Source: Luteibacter jiangsuensis
Lineage (GTDB): Bacteria > Pseudomonadota > Gammaproteobacteria > Xanthomonadales > Rhodanobacteraceae
Length of the DNA: 64,000 nt
Direction of reading: 5' to 3'
Assembly: GCF_030812295.1 (NCBI RefSeq)
Contig: NZ_JAUSSK010000002.1
Span: 712,001 to 776,000 of the forward strand
Shown: piece by piece, positions 54,844 to 64,000 of the stretch
Layout of the letters: each line of letters begins with the position of its first letter
Numbering within the stretch: the stretch's first letter is position 1
Position numbers and translations under genes: made by a program
The notes under the pieces: model-generated
Told to the model about the DNA's origin: nothing
The model's database searches: none
The model's input: only the letters and a program-made list of their open reading frames with translations

Positions 54844-56523
54844 ATGGACCACGCCGCGAGTTACGTGCACGGCGCGAGCCCCACACCCCTGCTCGGCGAG
54901 ACGGTCGGGGCCCTGCTCGATCGCGTCACCGCACGTTGGCCGGACCGGCCTGCGCTGGTGGTGCGCCAGCAGGGCGTCCGCTGGACCTACCGGGAATTCC
55001 ACGCCGAGGTCGAGCGCGTCGCCGCCGGCCTTCTCGCGCTGGGCCTGGAGCCCGGCGACCGCGTCGGCATCTGGGCACCGAACCGTGCGGAATGGGCGGT
55101 GGCGCAATTCGCCGCGCCGAAGGCGGGGTTGATCCTGGTCAACATCAATCCCGCCTACCGTTCGCACGAGTTGGCGTATTCGCTGAACAAGGTCGGTTGC
55201 CGCGCGCTCATCCTGCCACGCGCCTTCAAGTCGTCGCACTACCTGGACATCCTCCGCGGCCTCACTCCGGAGTTGGACGCCTCCCCGCCGGGCGGATTGC
55301 GCGCGGCGGCATTGCCGGACCTGCGCCACGTGATCCTGCTCGACGGGGAAGCGGCGCCCGGTACGCTGCGCTGGTGCGATATCGCGGCGGACGACGCGGC
55401 GCGGAAGCGCCTCGCGGCGGTGGATGCGGAGCTATCGTTCGACGACGCGGTGAATATCCAGTTCACCTCCGGTACCACGGGTGCGCCAAAGGGTGCGACG
55501 CTCACGCATCACAACATCGTCAACAACGGCTTCTTCATCGGCGAAGCGATGCGCCTTACCGAGGCCGACAGGTTGTGCATCCCCGTGCCGTTCTACCATT
55601 GCTTCGGGATGGTCCTGGGCAACCTCGCCTGCGTGACGCACGGCGCGTGCATGGTGATCCCCGGCGAGGGCTTCGACGCACTGGCCACGCTGGAAACGGT
55701 GGCGGAGGAACGCTGCACCGCGCTGCACGGCGTGCCGACCATGTTCATCGCCGAGCTCGAGCATCCACGCTTCCGCGAGTTCGACCTGTCGAGCCTGCGC
55801 ACGGGCATCATGGCGGGTTCGCCATGCCCCATCGAGGTGATGCGCCGTGTCGTGCGCGAGATGCACATGAGCGAGGTGACCATCGCCTACGGCATGACCG
55901 AAACCAGCCCTGTCAGTTTCCAGACCGTACCGGACGATCCGCTCGAACTGCGTGTGTCGACGGTGGGGCGCATCCATCCACACGTGGAAGTGAAGATCGT
56001 GGACGAGGCGGGGCGGGTCGTTCCGCGCGGTACGACGGGCGAGCTGCTGACGCGTGGCTATTCCGTGATGCGCGGCTACTGGGGTGACGAGGCCAATACC
56101 CGGCTGGCGCTCGACGCGTCGCGCTGGATGCATACCGGCGACCTCGCGGTCATCGACGATGAGGGCTACTGCACGATCGTGGGCCGCCTGAAGGACATGA
56201 TCATCCGCGGCGGCGAGAACATCTATCCCCGCGAAATCGAGGAATTCCTCTACGGACACCCGGATATCCAGGACGTGCAGGTGTTCGGTGTCCCGGATGA
56301 CCGGCTGGGCGAGCAGGTGTGCGCGTGGATCCGCCTGCGCGATGGGGCGGCGGCCACGGAGGGCTCGATCCAGGACTATTGCCGGCGGCACCTCGCCTAT
56401 TTCAAGGTGCCGCACTACGTCCGCTTCGTGGACGGCTTCCCGATGACCGTGACCGGAAAGGTGCAGAAGTACCTCATGCGCGAGGCGATGGAAGCGGAAC
56501 TGTCCGAGAAGGCCGGACGGTAA
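54844..56523 (+). CDS. Acyl-CoA synthetase (AMP-binding family)
   Basis: Activates a carboxylic acid to acyl-CoA via acyl-AMP, 559 residues. Core motifs appear in order: [18 protein letters not shown] (A3) near 208, [11 protein letters not shown] (A5) near 345, [14 protein letters not shown] (A7) near 435, [22 protein letters not shown] (A8) near 453 and [12 protein letters not shown] (A10, catalytic Lys) near 540. The sequence resembles medium/long-chain FadD-like enzymes. It is not clearly linked to the neighbouring gcd gene, 94 bases downstream. Confidence 0.88.
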   Translation: MDHAASYVHGASPTPLLGETVGALLDRVTARWPDRPALVVRQQGVRWTYREFHAEVERVAAGLLALGLEPGDRVGIWAPNRAEWAVAQFAAPKAGLILVNINPAYRSHELAYSLNKVGCRALILPRAFKSSHYLDILRGLTPELDASPPGGLRAAALPDLRHVILLDGEAAPGTLRWCDIAADDAARKRLAAVDAELSFDDAVNIQFTSGTTGAPKGATLTHHNIVNNGFFIGEAMRLTEADRLCIPVPFYHCFGMVLGNLACVTHGACMVIPGEGFDALATLETVAEERCTALHGVPTMFIAELEHPRFREFDLSSLRTGIMAGSPCPIEVMRRVVREMHMSEVTIAYGMTETSPVSFQTVPDDPLELRVSTVGRIHPHVEVKIVDEAGRVVPRGTTGELLTRGYSVMRGYWGDEANTRLALDASRWMHTGDLAVIDDEGYCTIVGRLKDMIIRGGENIYPREIEEFLYGHPDIQDVQVFGVPDDRLGEQVCAWIRLRDGAAATEGSIQDYCRRHLAYFKVPHYVRFVDGFPMTVTGKVQKYLMREAMEAELSEKAGR

Positions 56524-56617
56524 AGATAGGCCCGGCGGCCCCGTTCTCCACCTTGGATTCACGCCCTTTTCTCCACCCTGGCCGAGAGGGAGGGCTCAGG
56601 ACACCAGAGAGGCGCAT

Positions 56618-59077
56618 GTGAATCGAGTCAGGAGACACCATCCCGCGACGCTGTTTACGGCGTTCCTCTTCGCGTTGTTCGGTGCCGCGACCCTGCTGGG
56701 TGGCATACGGCTCGTCAATCTCGGCGGCTCCGCCTATTACCTGGCCGCGGGCGCGGTCACCCTGGTGGTCGCGGCCTTGCTGCTGTTCCGCGTGCGGCTG
56801 GCCGTGCCCCTCTACGGATTCCTGCTGATCGGCACCGCCGCCTGGTCGGTCTGGGAAGTGCGCCTGGACTGGTGGCAACTGCTTCCGCGCCTCGATGTAT
56901 GGTTCGTGCTGGGCTTGTGGCTCTTGCTGCCCTGGCCGCGCCGTGGCCTCAACCGGGACAGCCTCTACGAAACCTCCCGGAATACAGGCGGTGGCTTCCT
57001 GTTCGTCTCGCTGTTGATCGTCGCGGTGGTGGGCGCAGCGGGGGCGCTTCATTCCGATCACGACCTGTCGGGCGAACTGCCGATGGCCGACGTTGCCGGA
57101 CCACAAGGTGATCGCGCCGCACGCCCCGACGGCGACTGGACCGACTACGGTGGCTCGCCGTTCGGCCAGCGCTACTCCCCGCTGACGCAGATCACCCCGG
57201 ATAACGTGGGACGGTTGCAGGTGGCCTGGAAGATCCAGACGGGCGATACCCCGGGGCCCGACGATCCGACCGAAACGACCTCCGAGAACACACCGCTGAA
57301 GATCGGCGACACCGTCTATCTGTGCACGCCGCACAGCCGTGTGATCGCGGTGGATGCGGCCACGGGGCAAAAGCGATGGGAGTTCGATCCGAAGATCCAG
57401 AGTCCCGTCGGATTCAAGCACTGGGAACACATGACCTGCCGTGGCGTGTCGTATCACGACGATGCGAAGTACGCGGCGGCGACGATCCCCGCTCCGGCGA
57501 CGACCGCGGCCGGCACACCCGCCTCGGCCTCGACCGCGGCGATCGCGACGGCATCCACCGCCTCGGCGACCTGCCCCCGCCGCCTGTTCCTGCCCACGGC
57601 CGATGCGCGCCTGATGGCGATCGACGCCGATTCCGGCCAGCCCTGCACGGACTTCGGCGACCACGGCACGGTGAACCTGCGCACGAACATCGGCCCGTTC
57701 ACGCCGGGTGGCTACTACTCCACCTCGCCGCCGGCGGTGACGAAGGACCTGGTCATCATCGGCGGCCATGTCACCGACAACGAGTCGACCAACGAGCCCT
57801 CCGGCGTGATCCGCGCCTACGACGTGCACGACGGCCACCTGGTATGGAACTGGGACCCAGGCAATCCCGAGGCCACGGCTCCGATCGCCCCCGGCGGCAT
57901 CTATACCCGCAATTCGCCGAACGTCTGGTCGCTCTTCAGCGCCGACGAGGACCTCGGCATCGTCTACCTGCCGATGGGAAACCAGACGCCCGACCAGTTC
58001 GGTGGCGGACGCACGCCCATGTCGGAGAAGTACGGCGCGGGCATCGTCGCGCTGGATGTGGCCACCGGCAAGGTGAGGTGGAACTACCAGTTCACCCACC
58101 ACGATCTCTGGGACATGGACATCGGCGGCCAGCCGACCCTCGTCGACCTGCAGACCGCCCAAGGCATGAAACCCGCGCTGGTCGCCTCGACCAAGCAGGG
58201 CAGCGTGTACGTGCTCGACCGGCGCGACGGCACGCCGATCGTTCCCATTCGCGAAGTGCCACGTCCTCAGGGTGCCGTGGCGGGCGACCACACCGCGCCG
58301 ACGCAGCCGTTATCGGATCTCAACTTCGCGCCACCGGATGTGCGGGAGAAAGACATGTGGGGCACGACGCCCTTGGACCAGCTCTGGTGCCGCGTGCGTT
58401 TTCGTTCGTTGCGCTACGAAGGCATGTTCACGCCACCCTCCGAACAAGGATCGCTGGTTTTTCCGGGTAACTTCGGCGTCTTCGACTGGGGTGGCGTGTC
58501 GGTGGATCCCACGCGTCAGTTGATGTTGATCAATCCGAGCTACATGGCTTTCCAGTCGCGCCTCATCCCGAAGGACGTGCTGGCCAAGATGGAAGTCGGG
58601 CCGGCCAAGAGCGAGACCGAAGGCGTGAAGAAGGCCGAAGGCATTCCCTATGGCATCGAGTTGTCGGCCTTCCTCTCGCCGCTGGGCATTCCCTGCCAGG
58701 CCCCGCCGTGGGGTTACGTCGCGGGCGTCGACCTGCGCACCGGCAAGATGATGTGGCGGCACAAGAACGGCACCATCGTCGACAGCGCACCGCTGCCGAT
58801 ACCGATGCCGCTCGGCGTCCCGAGCCTCGGCGGCATGGTGACCACGGCAGGCGGCGTCACCTTCCTCTCGGGCACGCTGGACTACTACGTGCGCGGCTAC
58901 GACGTGCGTACCGGAAAGAAGCTGTGGGAGGCCCGCCTCCCCGCCGGCGGCCAGGCCACGCCGATGACCTATGCGGACAAGGACGGACGGCAGTACCTGC
59001 TGGTAACGGCAGGTGGGCACGGCTCGCTGGGCACCAAGCAAGGCGACTGGGTGATCGCCTACGCCCTGCCTAAATAG
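56618..59077 (+). CDS. gcd: Membrane-bound PQQ glucose dehydrogenase
   Basis: Oxidises glucose to gluconolactone in the periplasm and feeds electrons to ubiquinone. The 819-residue protein has five N-terminal membrane segments (about 12-140) and then the quinoprotein propeller (DWTDYGGSPFGQRYSPLTQI near 172; HHDLWDMDIGGQPT near 490; YEGMFTPPSEQG near 605; GGQATPMTY and GGHGSLGTKQGDW at the end). Compared with E. coli Gcd it has a longer Ala/Thr-rich insert at about 287-318. The start is GTG at 56618 with AGAGAGG five bases upstream. Gluconokinase lies 1.4 kb away. Confidence 0.93.
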   Translation: MNRVRRHHPATLFTAFLFALFGAATLLGGIRLVNLGGSAYYLAAGAVTLVVAALLLFRVRLAVPLYGFLLIGTAAWSVWEVRLDWWQLLPRLDVWFVLGLWLLLPWPRRGLNRDSLYETSRNTGGGFLFVSLLIVAVVGAAGALHSDHDLSGELPMADVAGPQGDRAARPDGDWTDYGGSPFGQRYSPLTQITPDNVGRLQVAWKIQTGDTPGPDDPTETTSENTPLKIGDTVYLCTPHSRVIAVDAATGQKRWEFDPKIQSPVGFKHWEHMTCRGVSYHDDAKYAAATIPAPATTAAGTPASASTAAIATASTASATCPRRLFLPTADARLMAIDADSGQPCTDFGDHGTVNLRTNIGPFTPGGYYSTSPPAVTKDLVIIGGHVTDNESTNEPSGVIRAYDVHDGHLVWNWDPGNPEATAPIAPGGIYTRNSPNVWSLFSADEDLGIVYLPMGNQTPDQFGGGRTPMSEKYGAGIVALDVATGKVRWNYQFTHHDLWDMDIGGQPTLVDLQTAQGMKPALVASTKQGSVYVLDRRDGTPIVPIREVPRPQGAVAGDHTAPTQPLSDLNFAPPDVREKDMWGTTPLDQLWCRVRFRSLRYEGMFTPPSEQGSLVFPGNFGVFDWGGVSVDPTRQLMLINPSYMAFQSRLIPKDVLAKMEVGPAKSETEGVKKAEGIPYGIELSAFLSPLGIPCQAPPWGYVAGVDLRTGKMMWRHKNGTIVDSAPLPIPMPLGVPSLGGMVTTAGGVTFLSGTLDYYVRGYDVRTGKKLWEARLPAGGQATPMTYADKDGRQYLLVTAGGHGSLGTKQGDWVIAYALPK

Positions 59078-59098
59078 GGACGTAGTGGGCGAGCACCC

Positions 59099-59122
59099 AT
59101 CGCCGACACAGTCGGCTCCCAC
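59099..59122 (-). repeat. Single copy of the palindromic repeat
   Basis: One reverse-oriented copy with an ACACAG centre lies between the convergent gcd and MFS genes. It is one of only two unpaired copies in the window (the other is at 1393-1415). Confidence 0.82.
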
Positions 59123-59141
59123 CATGGTCTCGGCGGTCTTC

Positions 59142-60353
59142 TTAGCTGGCGTCCCGCTTGGGGCTGGGCAGCAGGGCCGCCAGCAAACCGATCAGGGGCA
59201 GGAAGGCGCACACCTGGTACACCGCCTCGATGCCGATGTGGTCGGCCAGTTCACCGAGCACCGCCGCGCCCAGGCCACCCATGCCGAACGAGAAGCCGAA
59301 GAACAGGCCGGAGATCATGCCTACGCGGCCTGGCACGAGCTCCTGTGCGAAGACGACGATCGCGGGGAAGGCCGAGGCCAGGATCAAGCCGATCGCCACG
59401 GTGAGCGGCGCCGTCCAGAACAGGCTGGCGTGCGGCAGCAGGAGGGTGAAGGGCAGGGCGCCGAGGATCGAGAACCAGATCACGCGCTTGCGTCCGATGC
59501 GGTCGCCGACGGGGCCGCCCAGCACCGTTCCCACCGCCACCGCGCCGAGGAAGATGAACAGGTGGAATTGCGCATTCTCCACCGACACGCCGAACCGGTG
59601 GATCAGGTAGAAGGTGAAATAGCTGGTGAGGCTGGCGAGGTACACGTACTTCGAGAAAATCAGTGCGAGCAGCACGGCGATGCCGCGCCGCGCCTCCCGG
59701 GTGGCCGGGGTGAGTTGGCCATGCTTACCTGCGTTGTTCTTGAGGCGTGGCAGCCCGTAGTGGCGATACCACTGGCCGACATTCCACAGGATCGCGCAGG
59801 ACAGCAGGGCAAGTAGCGCGAAGAAGGCCAGGCTCGACTGTCCCCAGCGCACCACGACCAGCGCCGCGGCGAGCGGGCCCAATGCCTGGCCAGCGTTGCC
59901 GCCCACCTGGAAAAGCGACTGCGCGAGGCCGTGGCGGCCGCCGGAAGCCATCCGCGCCACGCGAGACGATTCGGGATGAAAGACCGAGGAACCCATGCCC
60001 AGCAACGCCGCGCCGGCGAGCAGCAACGGGTACGCGTGCGCCTTCGACAACACGAGCAGGCCGAACAGCGAGAACAGCGTGCCACCGGGAAGCGCAAGCG
60101 GCGTGGGACGCCGGTCGGCGTAGAGGCCGATGAGTGGCTGCAGGATCGACGCAGTCATCTGATATGTCAGCGTGATGAGACCGATCTGACCGAAGTCGAG
60201 CTGGAAGTCGGTCTTCAGGCCCGGGTAGATGGCCGGAAGCAGCGACTGCATCATGTCGTTGAGCAGATGACAGAAGCTGATCGCGAAGATCACGCCATAG
60301 ACGGTCGTGTCCGCGCGGCGGCCGTCCAGCGCCGCGTCGACGGGGGCTTGCAT
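59142..60353 (-). CDS. MFS transporter of the fosmidomycin-resistance (Fsr) type
   Basis: A 403-residue inner-membrane protein with about 12 helices. SFCHLLNDMMQSLLPAIYPGLK near 27, LPGGTLFSLFGLLVLSKA, GMGSSVFHPESSRVARMASGGRHGLAQSLFQVGGNAGQALGP near 118-160 and GLFFGFSFGMGGLGAAVLG near 350 match the Fsr group. These are drug or metabolite exporters by family; the natural substrate is unknown. It lies between gcd and gntK but on the opposite strand to gcd. Confidence 0.9.
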   Translation of the reverse strand: MQAPVDAALDGRRADTTVYGVIFAISFCHLLNDMMQSLLPAIYPGLKTDFQLDFGQIGLITLTYQMTASILQPLIGLYADRRPTPLALPGGTLFSLFGLLVLSKAHAYPLLLAGAALLGMGSSVFHPESSRVARMASGGRHGLAQSLFQVGGNAGQALGPLAAALVVVRWGQSSLAFFALLALLSCAILWNVGQWYRHYGLPRLKNNAGKHGQLTPATREARRGIAVLLALIFSKYVYLASLTSYFTFYLIHRFGVSVENAQFHLFIFLGAVAVGTVLGGPVGDRIGRKRVIWFSILGALPFTLLLPHASLFWTAPLTVAIGLILASAFPAIVVFAQELVPGRVGMISGLFFGFSFGMGGLGAAVLGELADHIGIEAVYQVCAFLPLIGLLAALLPSPKRDAS

Positions 60354-60431
60354 GGGCTTTCCTGGGGGGAGGGGAGCGAATATGAGAACACGGGCGAAGC
60401 GACGCGGCCACTGCCTGCGTGATCGCAGGCC

Positions 60432-60935
60432 CTAGGCCTGGGGTCCGTGGCAATCCGCGCGGATGATGCACTCGATGAGCTCGGCGGGCGGCTTTCCGAT
60501 TTCCACGCGCATGGCTTCCTCGTCGCTGGGTTCCTCCAGCGTGGCCAGCTGGCTGTCGAGAAGCGCCGGATCGAAGAAATGTCCCGCCCGATGACCGAGG
60601 CGCTCGGCAAGCACGTCGCGTGAGCCATGCAGGTAGACGAACTTGACGTCGTCGTGTCCGCTTCGCAAGAAATCGCGATAGCGGTGCTTCAACGCAGAGC
60701 ACGCCACCACCAGCGACTCGCCCTGCCGCCGGTGGCGATCGATCTCCTCCACGATGGCGGCGAGCCAGGGCCGGCGATCCGCATCGTCGAGCGGTATGCC
60801 CCTGCCCATCTTGTCGCGGTTGGCTTGCGGATGGAGGTGATCCCCATCGACGAAGGGCTGGCCCAGCCGTGCCGCCAGGCCGCCGCCAATCGTGCTCTTG
60901 CCGCTGCCGGACACACCCATGACGATTGTGATCAT
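60432..60935 (-). CDS. gntK: Gluconokinase
   Basis: Phosphorylates gluconate to 6-phosphogluconate, 167 residues. Walker [13 protein letters not shown] near 8, [22 protein letters not shown] near 30 and [13 protein letters not shown] near 74 match GntK. ATG at 60935 was chosen because it puts the P-loop at the N-terminus. With gcd nearby it would consume the gluconate made by periplasmic glucose oxidation. Confidence 0.94.
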   Translation of the reverse strand: MITIVMGVSGSGKSTIGGGLAARLGQPFVDGDHLHPQANRDKMGRGIPLDDADRRPWLAAIVEEIDRHRRQGESLVVACSALKHRYRDFLRSGHDDVKFVYLHGSRDVLAERLGHRAGHFFDPALLDSQLATLEEPSDEEAMRVEIGKPPAELIECIIRADCHGPQA

Positions 60936-61020
60936 GTCCCGAGCATGCCGCCTTTCGGGCCACGGAATCGTGAACGGCATCGCGTACCATCGTGGACCGG
61001 TCCCTCTTGAACACACGCCC

Positions 61021-62034
61021 ATGGAACCCATCGACCTGCGCAGCGATACCGTCACCCGGCCCACCGACGCCATGCGCGAGGCGATGTCGCGGGCGCCGGT
61101 CGGCGACGATGTCTATGGCGAGGACCCCACGGTCAACGCCTTGCAGGATCGTCTTGCCGCCGACCTCGGCTTCGCCGCGGCGCTGTTCGTCCCCACCGGT
61201 ACCCAGAGCAACCTGCTTGCGTTGATGAGCCACTGTGAGCGTGGCGACGAATACATCGTGGGTGCGGATGCGCATACCTACCGCTTCGAAGGCGGCGGTG
61301 CGGCGGTGCTGGGTTCGATCCAGCCACAGCCGATCCCGCAGGACACCGACGGAACATTGCCCCTGGACAAGGTCGAGGCGGCGATCAAGCCGATCGACCC
61401 GCACTTCGCCCGCTCCCGCCTGCTGGCGCTGGAGAACACCTGGCATGGCCGCGTCCTTCCGTTCGATTACCTGTCCTCCGCGCGCGAACTGGCGACACGG
61501 CGCGGCCTCGGACTGCACATGGACGGCGCGCGCCTCTACAACGCGGCGATCGCCTATGGCCGTCCGGCACGCGAGGTCGTGGCGGGCTTCGACAGCGTGT
61601 CCGTGTGCTTGTCCAAGGGACTTGGCGCGCCCGTGGGTTCGGTGTTGCTGGGCAGCGTGGCGCTGATCGACCGTGCTCGTCGCTGGCGCAAGGTCGCCGG
61701 CGGTGGCTGGCGGCAGGCAGGCATGCTTGCCGCGGCGGCGATGCATGCGCTCGACCACCATGTGGAACGCCTGGCCGACGACCACGCACGCGCCAGCCGG
61801 CTGGCGAACGGCTTGCGCCGGATCGACGGTCTCGAGGTCAAGGGTTGCCATACGAACATGGTCTTCGTCGACGTGCCGCCCGCACGCTTGAAGGACCTCG
61901 CCGCACACATGTCCGCGCACGGCGTACGACTGAGCATCGGCTATCTTCCGTCGATCCGCCTGGTAACGCACCTGGACATCGACGACGCGGCCATCGAACG
62001 GACGATCGCCGCGTTCGCTTCGTTCGATTACTGA
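61021..62034 (+). CDS. ltaE: Low-specificity L-threonine aldolase
   Basis: PLP enzyme that splits L-threonine to glycine and acetaldehyde, 337 residues. [19 protein letters not shown] at the N-terminus, [16 protein letters not shown] near 27, [13 protein letters not shown] near 165 and the PLP-lysine in [17 protein letters not shown] near 200 are diagnostic. Divergent from gntK. Its 3' end overlaps the convergent amidase gene by seven bases. Confidence 0.94.
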   Translation: MEPIDLRSDTVTRPTDAMREAMSRAPVGDDVYGEDPTVNALQDRLAADLGFAAALFVPTGTQSNLLALMSHCERGDEYIVGADAHTYRFEGGGAAVLGSIQPQPIPQDTDGTLPLDKVEAAIKPIDPHFARSRLLALENTWHGRVLPFDYLSSARELATRRGLGLHMDGARLYNAAIAYGRPAREVVAGFDSVSVCLSKGLGAPVGSVLLGSVALIDRARRWRKVAGGGWRQAGMLAAAAMHALDHHVERLADDHARASRLANGLRRIDGLEVKGCHTNMVFVDVPPARLKDLAAHMSAHGVRLSIGYLPSIRLVTHLDIDDAAIERTIAAFASFDY

Positions 62035-62810
62035 CGTGGCGCCATCAGCTTGCGTTGCAGCGAATAGAGAATGGCGGCATCGGTGACATCGAGCGTGTCG
62101 GTTTCCATCGCCCGGTAGTGGCGATGGAAGGCGATGATCGCATTGCGCGGATTGGATACGTCATAGCCGACCAGGCGCATCGCCGCGAGGCTATCGAAGC
62201 CGGGCGGTGCGGGGATCGGGTTCGCCTCCGGCCATAGCCCGAAACCGTAACTGGCAAGCGTCGACCAGGGGAATTGCACGCTCGGATCGTTCTTCCGGCC
62301 GGGCGCGATGTCGCCATGACCGACCACGGCTTCGCGCGGGATGCCCAGGCGCGTGGTGAGGTCGGCCAGCAGGTTCACCAGCGCCTGTATCTGCGGCTGG
62401 GTGAACGGGGACTCGCCATCGTTGTCGATCTCGATGCCGATGGACGAGGAATTCAGGTCCGTCATGTCGCCCCAGCGCGAGGCGCCCGCGTGCCAGGCGC
62501 GGTCGTTGTCGTCGACGAGCTGGTCGATGCGGCCATTGGCCTCGACGAGGTAGTGAGCGCTTACCTGGCCTTCGCTGTTACGTGTGCTCAGCACGCGCAG
62601 GGCCTCCGCGGCGTTGCCGATCGAGGTGTGGTGCAACACGATGATCTGCGCCTTGCGCGCGTTGAAGTTGGGCGACGGTGTCCAGTGGGCCAGGGCGCTG
62701 CGCTGCGGTGCGACGCGTGGCCCGGTGGCGCAGCCGGCAAGGCAGGCGATCGCCAGCACGACCGCCGCGAGGCGGATGCGCCTTGCGACGGTGGCCCTTG
62801 TTCGCGTCAT
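62028..62810 (-). CDS. AmpD-type N-acetylmuramoyl-L-alanine amidase lipoprotein
   Basis: Cleaves the muramic acid-peptide bond of peptidoglycan, 260 residues. The lipobox CLAGC puts Cys near 27. The amidase_2 domain has Zn ligands in [16 protein letters not shown] near 58 and [21 protein letters not shown] near 163. [16 protein letters not shown] and IGIEIDNDG are typical. A lipoprotein signal suggests the outer membrane, like AmiD rather than cytosolic AmpD. It overlaps the upstream small gene by four bases. Confidence 0.9.
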   Translation of the reverse strand: MTRTRATVARRIRLAAVVLAIACLAGCATGPRVAPQRSALAHWTPSPNFNARKAQIIVLHHTSIGNAAEALRVLSTRNSEGQVSAHYLVEANGRIDQLVDDNDRAWHAGASRWGDMTDLNSSSIGIEIDNDGESPFTQPQIQALVNLLADLTTRLGIPREAVVGHGDIAPGRKNDPSVQFPWSTLASYGFGLWPEANPIPAPPGFDSLAAMRLVGYDVSNPRNAIIAFHRHYRAMETDTLDVTDAAILYSLQRKLMAPRQ

Positions 62811-63247
62811 TCGACCCGGAAGTCGCTGCTGGTGATGACCCACGCGATGTCCTCGCCCACGTCTCCGATGTCTTCCCTGGATGCCACCACGATCTGGAGG
62901 TCGACGCAATCGTGGCCTTCGGAAAGCCATTCGGTCTTCTCGAGTGCCATGCCGGATTTCTTCAGCGCCGTGCGTAGGGTGGGCATGTTCGTGGCGAACA
63001 GTTCGGTGCCTTCATGGGTGAGCACGCCGCCCAGTACTTCGATGTCGCACAGTTTGTCGTCGAGGAAGCGCAGCCGCAGCCAGTCGTCTCCGGCGGCATC
63101 GGCGTATTCGTCTTCGTCGTCCCACATGTTCTCGCCACCCGACTTCCAGCCGAGTGCGTCGCGAAGCTTCTTTCGCGACATGCCGAAGAAGATGTCGGTG
63201 TCGCCGCGGCGGATGCCGCGGCCCGGGACCAGCTCGCAATGTTCCAT
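62807..63247 (-). CDS. Hypothetical cytoplasmic protein (146 aa)
   Basis: A soluble, acidic protein without signal or membrane segments. GDTDIFFGMSRKKLRDALG at 15-33 and the DDEDEYADAAGDDWLRLRFLDDKLCDIEVLGG stretch at 43-75 are the most distinctive parts. ATG at 63247 was chosen; an upstream in-frame ATG at 63301 adds 18 residues. The four-base overlap with the amidase gene implies coupled translation. I do not recognise the family; it may be immunity- or stress-related, but nothing in the sequence proves that. Confidence 0.7.
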   Translation of the reverse strand: MEHCELVPGRGIRRGDTDIFFGMSRKKLRDALGWKSGGENMWDDEDEYADAAGDDWLRLRFLDDKLCDIEVLGGVLTHEGTELFATNMPTLRTALKKSGMALEKTEWLSEGHDCVDLQIVVASREDIGDVGEDIAWVITSSDFRVE

Positions 63248-63337
63248 GGCATACCTCGTCAGATGGCGCGGGAGACCCGCCGGTGAAGCATGGCGGACCA
63301 ACGATACGACCGGCCAGCCGGTCCTGTCCGTGCCGTG

Positions 63338-64000
63338 TCAGGGTTTATGGTCACGGCCAAGGTAGTCCTCGCTCTGCATTTCGATGAGCCGCGATTCGGT
63401 GCGGCCGAACTCGGCGCGAACCTTGCGGCCATCGTAGAGTTCCGTGATCGGTGCGGCCGCGGAGAGTACCAGCTTCACGTGACGGTCGTAGAACTCGTCC
63501 ACCAGCAGGACGAAGCGCTTGGCCTCGTTTTCCGAGTAGATGGTGAACTGCGGCACGTTGGACAGGATCACCGCCGGATACGATTTCGCCAGCTCGATGT
63601 AGTCAGCGACGGCGCGTGGGCCTTCGCAGAGCGCGGCGAAGTCGAACCAGACGATATTCTTCGCACGCTTGCGCACCGGCACGTCGCGGCCGCTGAGCAT
63701 GATGGAGCCGGCCTCGGCGATCTCGCCCTCCGCCTGGCCCATGAAGATCTTCGTCAGCGAGCGCTCGGCCTCCTGGCCGGGCGGCACGAGGTAGACCGGC
63801 GCCTGGCTCAGGGCGCGCAGGCGCCAGTCGTGCGGAGACACCATTTCATGGACCACGCAGTGCTTTTCGATCGCCGCGATGGCAGGCAGGAACCGCGCGC
63901 GTTGCAGGCCGTCCTTGTAGAGGCCCTTCGGCGGCGTGTTCGAGGTGGTGACCAGCGTGACGCCGCGCGCGAACAAGCCGTCCAGCAGCCCGGCGAGGAT
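63338..64000 (-). CDS. zapE: Cell division ATPase ZapE (AFG1-like), C-terminal part, cut by window edge
   Basis: The frame is open from base 64000 to its stop at 63338, giving 221 codons of an ATPase of about 365 residues. ILAGLLDGLFARGVTLVTTSN and PPKGLYKDGLQRARFLPAI are sensor-1 and arginine-finger segments of AFG1/ZapE. FDFAALCEGPRAVADY, VPQFTIYSENEAKRFVLLVDEFYDRHVKLV and the RTESRLIEMQSEDYLG C-terminus confirm it. The P-loop half is beyond the edge. ZapE acts at the Z ring late in division and under stress. Confidence 0.93.
   Translation of the reverse strand: MLAGLLDGLFARGVTLVTTSNTPPKGLYKDGLQRARFLPAIAAIEKHCVVHEMVSPHDWRLRALSQAPVYLVPPGQEAERSLTKIFMGQAEGEIAEAGSIMLSGRDVPVRKRAKNIVWFDFAALCEGPRAVADYIELAKSYPAVILSNVPQFTIYSENEAKRFVLLVDEFYDRHVKLVLSAAAPITELYDGRKVRAEFGRTESRLIEMQSEDYLGRDHKP

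Overview
The window reads as chromosomal DNA of a high-GC gammaproteobacterium, most likely Lysobacterales (Xanthomonadales), family Rhodanobacteraceae (Luteibacter/Dyella-like). This is inferred from GC-rich coding sequence, several large TonB-dependent receptors including an Oar-like one, a leader-controlled thr operon, and a short palindromic repeat scattered through intergenic gaps. No prophage, insertion sequence or CRISPR array was seen. The edges cut leuA (left) and zapE (right).

Region 1 (1-5.4 kb) holds branched-chain and threonine synthesis, all on the minus strand: leuA behind a Leu-rich leader peptide and terminator, then thrL-hom-thrB-thrC. The homoserine dehydrogenase has no aspartokinase half. 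Both leader peptides start at or next to the predicted transcription start, so they are probably read from leaderless mRNA. Region 2 (5.4-13.1 kb) looks like organophosphate scavenging: cpdB, a nucleotide pyrophosphatase-type phosphodiesterase, a TonB receptor and glpQ. Region 3 (13-31 kb) is mixed: an amino-acid permease, an Oar-like receptor with a metzincin protease, GST, an M61 peptidase, a membrane LytTR regulator, tRNA-Arg, ohr, a redoxin and a two-component system, several hydrolases or lyases, and two small stress proteins.

Region 4 (31-43 kb) carries queF, a MerR-aldo/keto reductase pair, and the most distinctive locus. This is a minus-strand operon ald - TonB receptor - PQQ alcohol dehydrogenase - solute-binding/cytochrome c fusion - truncated DUF779. 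It is preceded by a good sigma-54 promoter, a 19-bp palindrome and a divergent AcoR-type activator. The dehydrogenase has the extra Asp that marks lanthanide-dependent enzymes, and the receptor may import the metal.

Region 5 (43-50 kb) is nrdAB, preceded by a cobalamin riboswitch and two NrdR boxes 32 bp apart over a sigma-70 promoter, so class Ia ribonucleotide reductase is probably silenced when B12 can support another reductase. A hybrid histidine kinase follows.

Region 6 (50-64 kb) has a GH78 rhamnosidase, a chemoreceptor, an acyl-CoA synthetase, membrane glucose dehydrogenase (gcd), an MFS exporter, gluconokinase, threonine aldolase, an AmpD-type amidase lipoprotein, a small hypothetical protein and zapE. 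Nineteen copies of the palindromic repeat, mostly in inverted pairs, sit in ten intergenic gaps.
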